The position numbers and the translations under genes were made by a program. The notes under the pieces are model-generated. The model saw only the letters and a list, made by a program, of their open reading frames with translations. It searched no databases and had not been told where the DNA came from. DNA of 64,000 bases from Metarhizium brunneum (taxonomy: Eukaryota > Ascomycota > Sordariomycetes > Hypocreales > Clavicipitaceae), in assembly GCF_013426205.1 (NCBI RefSeq), contig NC_089425.1, positions 2,232,001 to 2,296,000 on the forward strand. Direction: 5' to 3'. Below, in pieces: positions 24,397 through 34,625 of the stretch (positions are counted from its first letter, which is position 1; each line of letters starts with the position of its first letter).

Positions 24397-25887
24397 GCAG
24401 CTAGGCAACAAATGTCAAGCGGAGCGATGAAGCGAACATAGCCGGAGAGTTCGTGGGAAAGCATGCCTTATAGAGTTAGCGAGGATCCAGAATGACAATG
24501 GATCGAAGAGAGGTAAAGCATTGGTGAAAATGTAACCATCCTTTGCCCGTGTCAAAAGGACGATGGCAAGACTCCATGCCCGTGTACAATGACCCTTGAT
24601 TAATACTGTATTTCAGGTAGGGAGACTATTTCCAGCTTGTACATTGGCTCATTATTCTCTCTCTCCTGTGCTGCAGGAAATCTATCTTATTTTAAATGTA
24701 TTTTGATCGGTTCGGTTGCGAAATCATGCCGCTGTCAATGGCAAATACTTTTTCCTACTTGCGTGCCAACAACACGGTTGCTTTGGTTATGATGTAATAT
24801 CTGGGCGCCAATAAACCTTTGCCAGGTCTCCAGCCGCCGCGGTGAGGTACGGACAGAAGGCTGCGGCACAGCACAATGATCCTAGGCGACAGACAACGAA
24901 AAACTGGTGTTAGTCTTGATGAACGTAAAAACGTCCAGACTACGACGGCGGCAGCCCACCCATACGATGCAGAGGTGAATACAAATTTGCCTCCAAGATA
25001 TATATACATTTGACTCCCTCTGGAGTCTAGTCGTCTCTTCCCCCCCTACCCCCAGTGCCATTATTTCAACCCGCAGTAGCCCGTACTTCCCACCTCTACA
25101 GGCCATGAACACAGCACCGAACCAAGCCAGGGCAACACCGGACTGAGGCGGCTCATCCCCAGGACGACGGAAAGGGGCATGATTATTGATATACATATGA
25201 AAATGCCCTTGTTTCCTGGCGCCGATCCGCCGTGGGATTACGGCGACGGCGCCGCCCGAAAGTGATGCAAAAATCGAACACGACGGTGAGCGTGGATGTC
25301 CGGACGACGCTGTCGGGACACAACGGCTCCAAGTGATGATGCAAAGTTTATCTTTCTTTCTTCAAGTTCGATACTATTAAAAAGTTGGAATAATCATGTT
25401 TCAGAAGAATGCCGCCGTGCCACAGAATTCTCAGTTCACTGTTGGTGTGTGTTTCTATGCTAGCACAGGCTGGCCACAGCCATCCCGCGACCGCTACCTT
25501 TAGAAGAGGGCAATGGCAGCATTGAAACTATCTAGCGATTCCAGACAGCTCGGCATGGAGTTCTGGTGACGTATCCATCCAGCCGTGAATCCAAGAACAA
25601 AGTCAACAGCATTGGTGTAAGTGCGGCTTCGGTGAATTCCCCCCTAACCAGCCAATGAGCGCTTCGGAAAGCTCGGGCATTTCGTCATCTCAGCCCGTGT
25701 CTCTCTCGCTCTTACACAACGGGTTACGTATGTCGCAGCGTCAGCTTCAGATGTGAAATTTCCTATTTGACGTCGGTTTACTCCTTGCTACCCTTCTGTA
25801 TTCACCGAACGCAGGGACTCAATACCCCGAGGTTGGATTCCTCGCAGACTCACCGAATCAGATTGGCAGACTTGTGCCACCCAGGAA
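24397..25887. other. Intergenic, lat1 3' region and transcription-factor promoter
   Basis: About 1.5 kb between lat1 (+) and the Zn2Cys6 gene (+). AT-rich sequence near 24590-24700 fits the lat1 3' end. The remainder has no supported coding frame or repeat. Confidence 0.5.
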
Positions 25888-28287
25888 ATGTCGAGCCAAG
25901 ATCAAGCATCCTCCTCCAACGACGGAGATACTGGTGCGCGGGGTGCACCGGCCGACATTCCTGAAAAGAAACGGAGACGTCCTCCGCTTGCCTGTGAGCA
26001 GTGCAGAAGGCGAAAGATAAAGTGCGACAGGAATTCACCGTGTGGACACTGTACCCGGGCAAGAATTCCCAACTGCACGTACGCTCCCATCTACATCCCA
26101 GAGTCCAAGGCGGGGAGGAAAACATCCTCTAAGCTGCCGAGTACCAGGGCTGGTGGTGCAGCACAGAGGCCGGTGCTGCCAGCTCCATCTCCAGACGCAA
26201 AACCCACGACAGGAGAAGGGCGCGAAGTTGTAACCGAGTCTCTTGGCCCGTCCAAGGCCTCATCCAGCGGTCCGAGTTCCAATGTCGGCTCAGCTTCTGA
26301 CTCGTCCAACGTCGATTGGTTGATTGCCAGAGTCCATGAACTCGAAGACAAGCTTGCCAATGTCGTTCACATCACCGAGCCCAGGGGCAATTCCTTCGTC
26401 TCAGGAAAAGAGGACTCGGTGGCTCCCCTTGCTGGAGTCATCTCCAAAACAAGATACTTCGGAAACAGCCACTGGATAACTGTTACTGATTTGGTATGCC
26501 TGCCTTTCTTCTTCTTACTTCTTGGTCACTGTAGATACTTCTGGCTAACGTCGAATGAACAGCTCCCAACAGAATTCGCCATACTCGGGCGTGCTGAAGC
26601 AGACAAGGCTGATGTATACCACACGCTAGTTAAATGCAAAACCCTAGGTCGCAAAATTAAGAAGAATCGCCAGCGGCCTCTGTCTTCTGAGAAACTTGGG
26701 GATACAATTCCGCTGAAAGAACTCGCCGATCAACTGATAGAGAATTACCTGCGCACTTTTGAAGGTGTCTTGCGCATTCTTCATGTGCCAACCTTCCGCC
26801 TCGAATATGAGAAATATTGGCAGAACCCTGGTGCCGCCAATATGTGTTTCGTGATGCAAATGCAACTCTGTTTGGCTCTCGGTGCCACTATATACGATGA
26901 AATATTTTCCATGAGGGCCATGGCGATGCATTGGGTCTACGAGGCCCAGCTATGGCTGATGCTCCCGGCGGAGAAGAGCAAAATGACGATTCCCGGTATA
27001 CAAAACCTATGTCTCTTAGTACTGGCCAAGTCCTGCTGTGGCGTCGGCCAGGACCTCACTTGGATAACGATGGGCAGTCTTGTAAGAATGGCCATGTACA
27101 TGGGTCTTCATCGAGACCCAAAACATCTGGGGAAGATGACTGTTTACAGAGCCGAGATTCGCCGGCGCCTATGGGCCACGGTTTTGGAGCTGAACTTGCA
27201 GTGTGCGTTCGAGGCTGGCGGTTCTCCGTTGCTTCATACCACAGACTATGATACTGAACCCCCTGCCAACTTTAACGATGACCAGCTGGTCGATGAAAAC
27301 GATGGCGAGATACCTGTAGGACCATCGTCTGACACACCGACCGAGACATCTGTCCAGCTTGCCATCCTCAAGTCGCTCCCGCTGCGGCTCAATCTTCTCA
27401 GGCTTGTCAACGACTTTCGCGCATCACGCCCATATGATGAAATACTGCGATTAAACTCGGAGCTGACAAAGGCCTGCCGAGAGCTGTCACACAAGCTATC
27501 CTGTCTGCAGACGAAAGATGCCGGCTCAAGAGGTTCGACAATCAACTACTTCCACGTCTCGGTGGCGGAACTCTTCCTGTATCGGTTTTTCCACGCGCTT
27601 CATCTAACCGCCATCGCAAAGTCCTTCAACGATCATAGATTTTATTTTTCCCGAAGAATGTGCCTGGACAGCGCACTCAAACTTCTCAGCCTCTGGGGTT
27701 TGTCGGGCAAGCCGTTGAACACACAGGCCGAGGGTCAAATGGACTTTGTGCGAATCGTGGACAATGCCTCTGGGCTTTTCCGTTACATCAATGTGCAGTC
27801 GTTATTCTTCGTCGCTGTAGAGCTCATTCATCAGAAACAGGGCCATTCGGTCAGCCTCGGGTATATTCCTTCCATTGGCGACTCCGACCTGCGAGCCTGT
27901 TTGGAGTCTGCAAAGTCCTGGTCTTTGGAGCGGGTTCGGGCGGGGGAGACCAACGGCAAGGGCCACTGCTTTCTAGCAGCGTGCCTGGGCCATATTGATG
28001 CTCTCACCTCAGGCCTGTCTCAGGAAGAGGTGGACACGGCGATTCTGCGAGGGGCGACGGAATCAGCAAACAGCTGCTTGGTAGCTCTCACCGAGGTGGC
28101 CAAGAGAGAGGGAGTGCCGTCCGAGGAGTCGACGCCCGAACCGACGGACATGGATGGCGTCACCAACATGCCACTCGAGTGGATGGGTGATTGGGCGTGG
28201 GATGACATGAGCGGCATATCATGGGAACCATGGTCCCAGAACACGTTCGGCGGCGGGATGGAGCAGAGTCTTCCTGGGCACTTTTAG
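25888..28287 (+). CDS. Zn2Cys6 fungal transcription factor with middle-homology region
   Basis: The N-terminus carries a binuclear zinc cluster, ACEQCRRRKIKCDRNSPC followed by GHCTRARIPNC; the six Cys are residues 36, 39, 46, 52, 55 and 63. It is preceded by a basic EKKRRRPP, a likely nuclear signal. A short coiled coil (DWLIARVHELEDKLANV) suits dimerisation. The middle shows the fungal-specific transcription factor domain: LIENYLRTFEGVLRILHVPT, FRLEYEKYW, then MGSLVRMAMYMGLHRDP and AEIRRRLWATVLELN. The C-terminus is acidic and Trp-rich (EWMGDWAWDDMSGISWEPW), plausibly an activation domain. A GT-AG intron at 26494-26562 (69 bases) is likely; removing it joins TVTDL to LPTEFAILGRAE and gives 776 residues rather than 799. 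Because it is a multiple of three and stop-free, both forms could be translated. Target genes are unknown. Confidence 0.9.
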   Translation: MSSQDQASSSNDGDTGARGAPADIPEKKRRRPPLACEQCRRRKIKCDRNSPCGHCTRARIPNCTYAPIYIPESKAGRKTSSKLPSTRAGGAAQRPVLPAPSPDAKPTTGEGREVVTESLGPSKASSSGPSSNVGSASDSSNVDWLIARVHELEDKLANVVHITEPRGNSFVSGKEDSVAPLAGVISKTRYFGNSHWITVTDLVCLPFFFLLLGHCRYFWLTSNEQLPTEFAILGRAEADKADVYHTLVKCKTLGRKIKKNRQRPLSSEKLGDTIPLKELADQLIENYLRTFEGVLRILHVPTFRLEYEKYWQNPGAANMCFVMQMQLCLALGATIYDEIFSMRAMAMHWVYEAQLWLMLPAEKSKMTIPGIQNLCLLVLAKSCCGVGQDLTWITMGSLVRMAMYMGLHRDPKHLGKMTVYRAEIRRRLWATVLELNLQCAFEAGGSPLLHTTDYDTEPPANFNDDQLVDENDGEIPVGPSSDTPTETSVQLAILKSLPLRLNLLRLVNDFRASRPYDEILRLNSELTKACRELSHKLSCLQTKDAGSRGSTINYFHVSVAELFLYRFFHALHLTAIAKSFNDHRFYFSRRMCLDSALKLLSLWGLSGKPLNTQAEGQMDFVRIVDNASGLFRYINVQSLFFVAVELIHQKQGHSVSLGYIPSIGDSDLRACLESAKSWSLERVRAGETNGKGHCFLAACLGHIDALTSGLSQEEVDTAILRGATESANSCLVALTEVAKREGVPSEESTPEPTDMDGVTNMPLEWMGDWAWDDMSGISWEPWSQNTFGGGMEQSLPGHF

Positions 28288-29040
28288 CTTTAACGAGTGC
28301 AGTTAATTGCCAGGGACGAGCTACCTCAGGTATATTGAACAACGGAAGAATGGGGATGGCGGCGCAATTGGCAGGCGATGCTCCGCTTGCCACCCGCGCC
28401 TTGTATTATTGTCACGACCAGTACTACTAGGAGTAGTAGTAGTATTATATAGAAGTATTCCCTGCATTTGCAGGTGAAGGAGTTTTGCTGTCAAGTTTCA
28501 GCCATGGGCAGGGCAAAAAGGGCTCTCAACGCAACTCACTGTAGCAACAATACAACATTTCACTGCTATAATAGAAGCGCTTGACATCGGCTATCAGAAT
28601 GTTGTTTACCAATCTGGCGTCTTGCATATGGCACAGGTTACCATTGCATCGGCATTGCATTGCCGCCTGTTCCGGCCCATCTTTTCGTTCCTGTCGCTGC
28701 CGCATCCCCTGCATGGAGGGCAAAAGGGTCGTCGATCAATATACGAAGCTAGACAAATTGGTACGAGTCCGCGGTTTCCTCAGAACGCACAAACTGATAG
28801 TGCGTGTCGTGCCTTCCCAGATGCAAAATAATACCAGTTCCTTGTTGTCGTGAACGACGGACCGTATGCAAGGAACACGGTTTGATTCCCACCAGACCAG
28901 ACCTGATAGAATTCGAGAAACGCAGGCCGTCCAGACTAGGCCGGCCCTCTCCAGAGCATTCTTTTGGCCCCGCGGCCCAACAGGATATAGACAAGACACT
29001 CTGCAATATAGCAACAAGCGCACTCCGCGCTCTGCCCACA
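28288..29040. other. Intergenic
   Basis: Between the transcription factor and the first small secreted protein gene. It has a short TACTACTAGGAGTAGTAGTA imperfect palindrome near 28420-28445. No supported gene. Confidence 0.5.
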
Positions 29041-29310
29041 ATGACCCGCATCACCACAGTCGTCCTGGCCATATTGGCTCTTACCACCGACGCTCGCCGG
29101 CCTACCGCGGCGAAAAAGGGATGCACATTTCTTACGACGACGACATTTCTTCGCCAGACAACATCGCCGCACTGGCCCCAGTGCTCGTTTGACGGCACGG
29201 AGCGCATCTACAGCTCCACAGTCACTATGAATACAACCGTCGACTGCCACGGATGCTCTCACATCCGGGTTATCTCTAAGCCCAATGTGCGCTGTCCTGC
29301 GAAAATCTAG
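29041..29310 (+). CDS. Small secreted protein of a DCxGC family (89 residues)
   Basis: A single exon starts at ATGACCCGC. Residues 1-19 (MTRITTVVLAILALTTDAR) look like a signal peptide. The mature part is Thr/Ser-rich with Cys in GCTFLTTTTF, WPQCSFDG, VDCHGC and VRCPAK. The segment STVTMNTTVDCHGCSHI aligns by eye with STATSTQSVDCGGCNEV of the gene at 32342, so the two are probable paralogues. Such small Thr-rich proteins with a VDCxGC motif are common in plant- and insect-associated Hypocreales, where their role is unknown. The lack of introns and short length mean a chance frame cannot be fully excluded. Confidence 0.6.
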   Translation: MTRITTVVLAILALTTDARRPTAAKKGCTFLTTTTFLRQTTSPHWPQCSFDGTERIYSSTVTMNTTVDCHGCSHIRVISKPNVRCPAKI

Positions 29311-29713
29311 GGGATCAAGACGGAAAGCACACCTTATACGGTTCACAGGACGATTTGCGCTGAACCCACAACACACTAGGTCATGTCAAGCCTAAAGGGA
29401 TCATAGGAGGCACGGGGAAGGGGAAGGCGATGGACAAGTATCTGCAATCACGCCGTGATTTCACGACGGTATAGACTAAGCGAGCCATGGCCACAAGGGG
29501 GTAGAAGATGGACTCGAAGAAACAGGGTATAATCAGGTGTATTCCTATGGTTTATGAAAAAGGATGCGTTTGCTCCTCCATTTTGTTCCCTCCATTTTCC
29601 CTCTTCGTTTATATAAATAAAAAAGGGAGAGAAGTTTAATTTATTTGGCATTTCATGCCTATTCCCACGTCCTCTCGTCCTTGAAAACGCCGCCTCTCAC
29701 CGAAATGTGCCAT
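29311..29713. other. Convergent 3' intergenic region
   Basis: Between the stop of the small secreted protein gene (+) and the rki1 stop (-). AT-rich sequence at 29600-29650 probably belongs to the two 3' ends. Nothing else was recognised. Confidence 0.5.
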
Positions 29714-30628
29714 CTATGCGTTCTGAACCTGGACCTGACCATCCGGCATACCAAAGTAGGCGGCCACGGGTTTTTGTGCCTGCAATTCCTTGCCGAGCCC
29801 AGCGGCCTGGTTGCCGTTGAAGCCGTGGAAGAGGCCAATCTCGACGATACCGGGGATCTTGAGCAGTTCGTCGGCCAGCGTCTGAATCTCCCAGGAGCCA
29901 TTTCCCCCCTTTCCATTCTCCGTAGAAGACAGATCCTTGGGGAGCAACAAGGGCGAGAAGGGCGCGTCGATGATCCACATGCCATTGTCTGTGACACACT
30001 CGCCAGCCTTGCTGGGAAGGCCTGACCGGACCGCAGGGTTAGGGGAGCCCATGGCGCGCAGGCGGGTGAGAACATCGGGCGCGGCAAGTGGAAGAACCTC
30101 GAGGGGGATAGTCTTCCACTTGGTGCAAAGCCGTGGTGACTGCTTTCGAGAGTCTGACAGATACGGTAAGAAATTTGGAAGGAAACGGAGGGGTAGTAAG
30201 GTGTCGTGGATCAGGTTGCACTCACCAGCAACAGCTACAAACTTCTTGGCAGCAGTGGCAACGAGCTTCTCCTGGAACAGGCATGCGCCGCCTCCCTTGA
30301 TCAAGTTCAGATCTTCGTCGACTTCGTCTGCGCCGTCAAAGGCGACGTCCAGAGCCACGGGGGCGCCATTGACGAGAGGCCGCTCATCGACGTAGCACAG
30401 CTTCAGGCCGGCCTTCTTGATCAGACCCTTTGACTGGCTGCCGGTAGGCACAAAGGTCATACCAGAGTAGAATGCCGGGCCCTTGCTCACGATGGCATCG
30501 ACCACGTAGACGACGGTGCTGCCGGAGCCGATGCCGACGAACTTGTACGTGGGGAGGAGGTGGTCCTCGACGGCGCGGTAGGCGGCGAGCTTCTTGGAAG
30601 ACTCGACAAGATCGGCGGTTGAAGACAT
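29714..30628 (-). CDS. rki1: Ribose-5-phosphate isomerase A
   Basis: Two exons on the complement (30226-30628 and 29714-30153) give 280 residues. The 72-base intron (donor GTGAGT, phase 1) does not break the frame, but it must be removed to restore FVAVADSRKQSPRL, equivalent to the conserved V-x-AD-x-RK strand. Family motifs in order: FVGIGSGSTVVYVVDAI (phosphate-binding GSGST), VALDVAFDGADEVDEDLNL (DGADEVD) and LIKGGGACLFQEKL, where Lys and the Glu of QEK are the catalytic pair. The C-terminus has PGIVEIGLFHGF, as in other fungal enzymes. It interconverts ribose-5-phosphate and ribulose-5-phosphate in the non-oxidative pentose phosphate pathway in the cytosol. The start is the first ATG (MSSTADLVESSKKLAAYRAV). 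Confidence 0.96.
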   Translation of the reverse strand: MSSTADLVESSKKLAAYRAVEDHLLPTYKFVGIGSGSTVVYVVDAIVSKGPAFYSGMTFVPTGSQSKGLIKKAGLKLCYVDERPLVNGAPVALDVAFDGADEVDEDLNLIKGGGACLFQEKLVATAAKKFVAVAGECNLIHDTLLPLRFLPNFLPYLSDSRKQSPRLCTKWKTIPLEVLPLAAPDVLTRLRAMGSPNPAVRSGLPSKAGECVTDNGMWIIDAPFSPLLLPKDLSSTENGKGGNGSWEIQTLADELLKIPGIVEIGLFHGFNGNQAAGLGKELQAQKPVAAYFGMPDGQVQVQNA

Positions 30629-31242
30629 GACTGCTCTTGTGGCATGAAAGGAAGGGATTGCCAGTTATAGGTTGCGGCAGAGAAGCTGGCGGGGAGAAGG
30701 CGATTGAAGCTCGAGCTTGACGTGATGGCGGGGCACGAGGACTCGAGGAGACTCGGTCAGGTTTGTCAGGGTCTTGTCAGCAAAGCTCGTCTTGGTCGTC
30801 GATGCTCTTCTACGCCAGGCTATGACTGATGCGGCTACTGCGGTATGTGCAATCAATTGGCGAAACTGCGTCCCTGGCGAAGCAGAAAATGTGCAGAGAC
30901 TAGATGTTGCCATGCGTTCCATCAGGCGCAGTCGCATCGAGGCGCTCGACGTGGTGAGCAAGCCAGTGGTTTTGCATGTGGAGACGGCATCGTCACTTGT
31001 GGGCATTGATTCGGTCGAAGCTCTCGAGGCATTGGTTTTGTAAAGTCGGCCACATAACTAAAGCTCAGTTGCGTCCTCGCTACGGCAGTGTCTGAGGGTC
31101 TGATTAAGAAGCGTTTTGTCTCTTCGCGCTCGGCCGCCGCCAATTTGTTACATGGCACCACGGTGAGAGGTTGCCCATTGATTGTCTGACGACGTCACTC
31201 GCAGCCCAGATTCCCCACCAGCCAGCCGCTCCATCGGAGTCT

Positions 31243-31294
31243 GCATTTGTGCATTTGTGCATTTGTGCATTTGTGCATTTGTGCATTTGTGCAT
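31243..31294. repeat. Tandem repeat of GCATTTGT, 6.5 perfect copies
   Basis: The 8-base unit GCATTTGT repeats without error from 31243 to 31290 and ends in a half unit. It is upstream of rki1 and in neither gene. Perfect copies suggest recent slippage and likely length polymorphism. Confidence 0.97.
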
Positions 31295-32195
31295 CCAGTG
31301 CACATTTCACATGCGCGCGGCCAACTCTCATGCCAAAAACCAACCACAGCCAACAGGCACGCAGCTTGTCCATGTTAAGACGGGAATTTTTTACCTGGTC
31401 AATGATTGTATTATCCTCCATCCAGAATACCGACTATGACGAACCAATGGATCCCTTGTTTGTCACAAAAGGTGTGCAAGAAAAAAAGCCTACTCTTATG
31501 CACCACCGCTTTGTTCCTACATACATGATACAACTACACCAGACAACCCTATGATATGCAGCTTCATCCCAATTCGGATCTGACATCTCTCCCGACTTCC
31601 GGTGGCCCCATTGCTTCGTCGCCCTGCTGCATCGCCGCATCTGTCTGGCATCCTACGGAGTACATAACTACTACATATGTAGCTATGTATGTACAATATT
31701 ATTTCGCCCTGTCTCACGCGCGGATACGGCAGCCGCAGCGGAGCATCTTGGTCCGAGATGAGCTGACGGCATGACAGGATAACTTCAGTAGCCGAGAAGA
31801 AAAGCCTAGTAAGCTTCCGCCCGGTCTTATAGTTGCGAATAAGGTTGGCCATGGTCGAGAAAAAAAATGCCCCCTTGGCGCTACGTGGGCACATGCGTGC
31901 CGTCTTCCGTTCTGGCTGCAGATTTCGCCTCTCACGATGCCGTTCTAGGTTTCCTAGGCACCAACTTTGCCCGTTTAGACTCCAGTGCTAGCTCCCGTGG
32001 CGAGACTGGCTGCATGTACTGCTGCAGCCAAATCTAGAGTCGTCTTCGTCTTGCGCCCAAGTCCATTGCAGTCCGCGCAAAGCCGAAACACCTAGCTTTG
32101 AGCTATAATGCACATCCAAGGCTTTCTCCCGATGGTTTCCACCTAAGACAGACCTACCTCTCTTCCTCTCCCTCTCTTCCTCTGCTGCAAAATTC

Positions 32196-32203
32196 TATAT
32201 AAA
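32196..32203 (+). promoter_or_regulatory. TATA box of the small secreted protein gene
   Basis: TATATAAA lies 139 bases before the start codon, preceded by a strongly pyrimidine-rich tract (32155-32190) and followed by a C/T-rich leader. This is a typical inducible fungal core promoter, consistent with a regulated secreted product. Confidence 0.65.
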
Positions 32204-32341
32204 CGCCAGCAGCTCGCCCCCATCAAGTCTGGCAAACAGTCCTTTCTTCACTCTCCAGATTCACTATACATCTTCAGCACTATATATCTTCATATACATT
32301 TACATCACATCATCTCCCTCTTCGCAAAAGAAACAGCCGAT

Positions 32342-32710
32342 ATGCGCACTCCCCAGCTTCTTGCACTGGCCGTGGCATTGGCCACTTCCACCATGGCCAA
32401 CCCAGTTCCTGAGATGGGCAACGATCCCGCAGCCCGAGGCGCCCTGAACAACCCAGATGCCCCTGATGAACCTGGGTGCACCAAAACCATATTCGTGGCT
32501 CCTCAAATGACAGCCGGCCCTGTTGAAACCGTTTGGACCTCTACTGCCACTTCCACACAGAGTGTTGACTGTGGCGGCTGCAACGAAGTCCAGGCATCTA
32601 CCATGTTTTGGGGAGTAGGTCCCGTCGTCTCCTTCAGCACGACCACCACCGCGGAAACAGCAAGCACCACTACCGTGTACGCGTGCTCAACGTCCGCTGC
32701 AGGTCAATAA
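32342..32710 (+). CDS. Small secreted Thr-rich protein of a DCxGC family (122 residues)
   Basis: A single exon starts at ATGCGCACTCCC. A signal peptide is clear (MRTPQLLALAVALATSTMA), followed by a short pro-like region (NPVPEMGNDPAARGALNNPD). The mature part is GCTKTIFVAPQMTAGPVETV, then WTSTATSTQSVDCGGCNEVQ, then FSTTTTAETASTTTVYAC: four or so Cys in a Thr/Ser-rich, probably O-glycosylated chain. The VDCGGC block is shared with the gene at 29041. A TATA box and pyrimidine-rich leader upstream support expression. Function unknown; no enzyme motif. A cell-wall or effector-like role is only a guess from composition. Confidence 0.8.
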   Translation: MRTPQLLALAVALATSTMANPVPEMGNDPAARGALNNPDAPDEPGCTKTIFVAPQMTAGPVETVWTSTATSTQSVDCGGCNEVQASTMFWGVGPVVSFSTTTTAETASTTTVYACSTSAAGQ

Positions 32711-33008
32711 AACGTCATCACCAAGGAGCCGGAAGCCACTACCGCCCCATAAGCTATTGAAGCTTTACCGGAACGAAGGAGTGAATTGGTGGCGGTGGAT
32801 GGCATGGTATAACTTGGTCGGTGGTATTGTTACCAAAAACAAAAGTCCAAGGAGCACACATTCATAGTTTTATCCAACAGACTATGTATTGAATAAATTT
32901 TTTTATGTTTTTTTAAACCTTTGCTTTACATACCCGTTCCGCCGCAACAAGTGACCAAGCCTTTAGCAATGGTACACACGCCCAGCATTTCTTCTTTTCT
33001 TCCCCCTT

Positions 33009-34625
33009 TTACATGCCCTCGCCATCATGGCCACGAGGCGACGAACTCTTTGCCAGCAAATTCCTCGTAACGTCCAATCGCCAAATCGAAGGCCCGTAGT
33101 CGTCATCCCCCCGTCGATGCGTTTCAACCATGGTCTTGATATTGCCCTTTATCTCCTTGTTCGACGTCAGCGTGACATTGCCACTGGCCCATCCATACAT
33201 GAAGATGGAGAGCTTGCTGCTCTTGAAGCCGCTGTGGCGAGCGACGTCAATGGCCATCGCCGGGAGCCGCGAGCTGCTAGCTGCTTGCTCGATTTCAGGC
33301 CAAGTCCAGCGTTCATCGACAACTTTTATGGGGATCTGGACTGTACTTGGCAGAGCGTGTGCCGAAAGCTCCTCGAACCGCGACCGAAGAGCAGCCTCTG
33401 ACTGGTCTCTATAAAATTGGGCAAATGGGACGAGAAGGTTTCCCCTTTCTTTCTCCGAGCTTGTCCCCACGGTGGCGAGGACGTCGTGAAAATGCTCGGC
33501 CGCTTCTCTCGTACAAACTAGCGTCCTGTTCTCAATAATTGGGTACAGTGCTTTCACCATGGCGCCATCATGTTCCATCTCTTCTTCTATCTGCGCTCTT
33601 GTTGTTTCCTCTTGCCACGGTTTAGGTTCCAGGCGGAAATGTGTAATGTCCGAAATCAAATCAATCAGAATCGTGTGGTCCATGTTCAACGTATCTGTGA
33701 GCCCGCCAAACTCATGGCCCAGTAAATTTCTGATGGCAACATCAAGTTCAGGGGGTGGTGTTTTTAAGAATTCGCCGTCTCGGCCCTCGACGATAATTTC
33801 AACTCCGGGGTCGACCCGACCAAGTTGTTCAAGAAGCACATTGATGTCGTTGTTCTCTTTGCCAATATTGGGCATGACTATCCTGAGTCGTGGGATCCGG
33901 TACTCGTGGCGGTTTATTCTCGCCGCCGCGACGAGTCGCTTGACTTGTTTCGCGAGCATGACGTCCTCCCATTCCTGCTCGTCGACGGCATCCCCAACAT
34001 TGTGCTCACCCCATCCCCATCCGCTATCTGTCATTTGTCTCGCCAGTCGGTCTGGCTGAAGTGTGTGAACGACAAGCCACTCCGCACCGCCTTGGACAAC
34101 ATGTGCCTCAACTTTGGCCTGTGCCTTGATGGTCCGATGTGCTGCTTCTTTCTCGCGCCCAGTCAAACACATTTTTTCCACTTCTCTTTTCCGCATGTCC
34201 CTGTCAGATCCCTGAAAAGCTTGGTTGATGGAAACAAGGGAGCGGCATCTTTTCAGCACGCTCCAGTGTAGTGAACCATGGGAAATGTTGACAGCGCAGA
34301 TTTCCAGCTTTCTCCCGAGCTGTCGAAGCGCGTCGTCTGGAAGCTGGGAATGCAGCGAGTCTTGAACCATGTCTTCCAGAGTTGCTTGGTTCTTTCTCAA
34401 CTGGCGCAAAAATGTGGGCAATCCTGAAGATGACGGCCTTTTGGAACGGGCGTTGAGCGTCTTGCCGAACTCTTCGATTTCGGGGATGTAGCCATGAGAC
34501 GCTGACAAGGTCGCCGTTGCCACCCCGAGCAGACGGCTTTTCAGCTCTGTACTAGCATTGCTGGCATTTTCGACGCTCTGGATTCCATCGCGGGACGCCA
34601 ATCTTTCTTTGCTATTAGCTGTCAT
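33009..34625 (-). CDS. DUF1308 (C7orf25-like) PIN-like domain protein
   Basis: A single exon on the complement gives 538 residues from the ATG at 34623-34625; the frame stays open further upstream but has no earlier ATG. The N-terminal third is helical with a VEAHVVQGGAEWLVVHTLQP strand pair followed by DSGWGWGEHN, which resembles the conserved V-x-V-V-x-x-G-x-x-W block of the DUF1308/C7orf25 family. The C-terminal part contains NMDHTILIDLISDITHFRLE, equivalent to the family's D-x-T-x-L-x-x-L-x-S-x-x-x-H segment, then NRTLVCTREAAEHFHDVLAT. This family has a PIN-nuclease-like fold, but catalysis and biological role are unsettled. The family match is by eye. It lies between a small secreted protein gene and a decayed ankyrin-type gene. 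Confidence 0.7.
   Translation of the reverse strand: MTANSKERLASRDGIQSVENASNASTELKSRLLGVATATLSASHGYIPEIEEFGKTLNARSKRPSSSGLPTFLRQLRKNQATLEDMVQDSLHSQLPDDALRQLGRKLEICAVNISHGSLHWSVLKRCRSLVSINQAFQGSDRDMRKREVEKMCLTGREKEAAHRTIKAQAKVEAHVVQGGAEWLVVHTLQPDRLARQMTDSGWGWGEHNVGDAVDEQEWEDVMLAKQVKRLVAAARINRHEYRIPRLRIVMPNIGKENNDINVLLEQLGRVDPGVEIIVEGRDGEFLKTPPPELDVAIRNLLGHEFGGLTDTLNMDHTILIDLISDITHFRLEPKPWQEETTRAQIEEEMEHDGAMVKALYPIIENRTLVCTREAAEHFHDVLATVGTSSEKERGNLLVPFAQFYRDQSEAALRSRFEELSAHALPSTVQIPIKVVDERWTWPEIEQAASSSRLPAMAIDVARHSGFKSSKLSIFMYGWASGNVTLTSNKEIKGNIKTMVETHRRGDDDYGPSIWRLDVTRNLLAKSSSPRGHDGEGM

Larger units (their letters stand above)
30629..32341. other. Intergenic, divergent promoters
   Basis: About 1.7 kb between the starts of rki1 (-) and the second small secreted protein gene (+). 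It contains an octanucleotide tandem repeat (31243-31294), one TACGGAGTA word (31654) and a TATA box at 32196-32203. No coding frame is supported. Confidence 0.55.

Noticed and set aside
23755..24411. A 218-codon complement frame over the lat1 catalytic domain
   Set aside because: Antisense shadow of the E2 coding exon; no family-like sequence.
28870..28900. A GGTTTGATTCCCACC stretch resembling a tRNA T-arm
   Set aside because: No acceptor, D-arm or anticodon stem could be paired around it, and no Pol III A box lies at the right distance.
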